From CAVZYN01 sp963779515 (lineage in GTDB: Bacteria; Pseudomonadota; Alphaproteobacteria; Rhizobiales; Hyphomicrobiaceae): DNA of 64,000 nt. Position numbers and translations under genes: made by a program. The stretch covers positions 7,824 through 71,823 of the forward strand of contig CAVZYN010000015.1 of the NCBI GenBank assembly GCA_963779515.1, written 5' to 3'. The notes beneath the pieces were generated by a model. That model did no database searches. It was not told the DNA's origin and saw only the letters and a program-made list of their open reading frames with translations. Within the stretch, counting starts at the first letter, position 1; the number at the start of each line of letters is the position of its first letter. Shown here one piece after another: positions 63,613 to 64,000 of the stretch.

Positions 63613-64000
63613 ATGCGCCTGATCGTGTTGCCCTGCGATGGTATCGGCCCCGAAATCGTCCGCGCCGCCATGGACGTGACGGAGGCCGCGAGCCGGAAGT
63701 TCGGGCTGGGCCTCACCTACGATTACGAAGAGGTGGGGCTCAAGAGCCTGAAAAAGCACGGCACGACCATGCGCCAGGAGGTCATCGATCGCGCCCGCAC
63801 TTACGACGGTATCGTGCTTGGCACCCAGTCGCACGCGGATTATCCCGCGCCCGAGAAAGGCGGCCGCAATATCTCGGCGTCGTTCCGCGTCGGCCTCGAT
63901 CTCTACGCCAACGTGCGCCCGGCGCGCTCGCGGCCGTTCCTGCCGACCAACATGCCGGCCGGCCGCAGCATCGATCTCGTGGTCATGCGCGAGGCGACCG
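63613..64000 (+). CDS. Isocitrate/isopropylmalate dehydrogenase family protein, 3' end cut by window edge
   Basis: The open frame from the ATG at 63613 (GAAGGGG upstream) gives 129 residues. It begins MRLIVLPCDGIGPEIVRAAM, the beta-decarboxylating dehydrogenase N-terminus, and includes YDGIVLGTQSHADYPAPEKG and SFRVGLDLYANVRPARSRPF, where the arginines bind the malate backbone. Enzymes of this family oxidatively decarboxylate isocitrate, isopropylmalate or tartrate with NAD(P). The variant GTQSHADYP in place of the usual GAVGxP loop suggests a substrate other than isopropylmalate, perhaps a hydroxy-acid such as tartrate. In contrast to its left neighbours the frame is clean. Confidence 0.88.
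   Translation, partial: MRLIVLPCDGIGPEIVRAAMDVTEAASRKFGLGLTYDYEEVGLKSLKKHGTTMRQEVIDRARTYDGIVLGTQSHADYPAPEKGGRNISASFRVGLDLYANVRPARSRPFLPTNMPAGRSIDLVVMREAT

Overview
The window looks like chromosome of a GC-rich alphaproteobacterium of the order Hyphomicrobiales (Rhizobiales), probably near Xanthobacteraceae or Nitrobacteraceae. This rests on the 16S/23S sequence type, the 23S helix-9 intervening sequence, an Irr/ICE-type operator in front of a membrane ferritin gene, and the many orphan periplasmic binding proteins (Bug, TAXI, DctP) beside catabolic enzymes. Genus cannot be fixed from the window alone. I see no prophage, IS element, CRISPR array or conjugative module.

Layout. 0-8 kb: a cut amidohydrolase gene, a DUF1902/HicA toxin-antitoxin pair, a TAXI-TRAP transporter operon with a thiamine-diphosphate enzyme in its middle, a divergent Bug binding protein, a cupin and an NTF2-like protein. 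8-15 kb: an unknown CxCxxC protein, a frameshifted lactonase-like gene, small-molecule enzymes (SDR, tautomerase, Gfo/Idh/MocA, fumarase/PcaB superfamily), DUF3597 and a fructose-6-phosphate aldolase. 15-24 kb: priA, an exported lipase-like protein, NIPSNAP, an FG-GAP protein, mbfA with a perfect ICE palindrome, then mobA-mobB coupled to a degenerate subtilase. 24-31 kb: a hydrolase, a TctCBA-type transporter (binding protein frameshifted) and dgoK-dgoA behind a DUF1761 gene. 30.5-37.8 kb: a MarR-like regulator with a DctQMP TRAP transporter, divergent from a fused hydantoinase A/B (oxoprolinase) gene; a GTCAAC-N5-GTTGAC palindrome lies between them. 38-44 kb: clpB, an MFS transporter and an M23 peptidase. 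44.2-50 kb: a complete rRNA operon (16S, tRNA-Ile, tRNA-Ala, 23S, 5S) with boxA and terminator. 50-54 kb: a three-subunit molybdenum hydroxylase of CoxSML type. 53.9-57.8 kb: a Fe3+/polyamine-type ABC transporter. 58-64 kb: a fluoroacetate-dehalogenase-like hydrolase, dodecin, glyQ, a run of heavily frameshifted genes, and the start of an isopropylmalate/isocitrate dehydrogenase family gene.

Two features cut across the annotation. First, at least three dispersed palindromic repeat families are present: a GTAGGTTGGGT family (4 copies), a GC-rich CTCTCCCC..GGGGAGAG family (2 intergenic copies plus one in frame inside the hydantoinase gene), and a 150-160 bp GTCATCC...GGATGA family (2 copies). 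Second, eight genes carry frameshifts, concentrated at 59-63.5 kb and including the normally essential glyQ. This points to indel errors in the assembly more than to real gene decay, and the frameshifted entries should be read in that light.

Functionally the window is dominated by uptake and degradation of organic acids, amides and carbohydrates: each transporter sits with one or two plausible catabolic enzymes and often its own regulator. I did not find a convincing new multi-gene defence or mobile system. The least explained items are the subtilase-like pseudoprotease in the mob operon, the CxCxxC protein, possible minus-strand small RNAs ending at strong hairpins, and the in-frame repeat.
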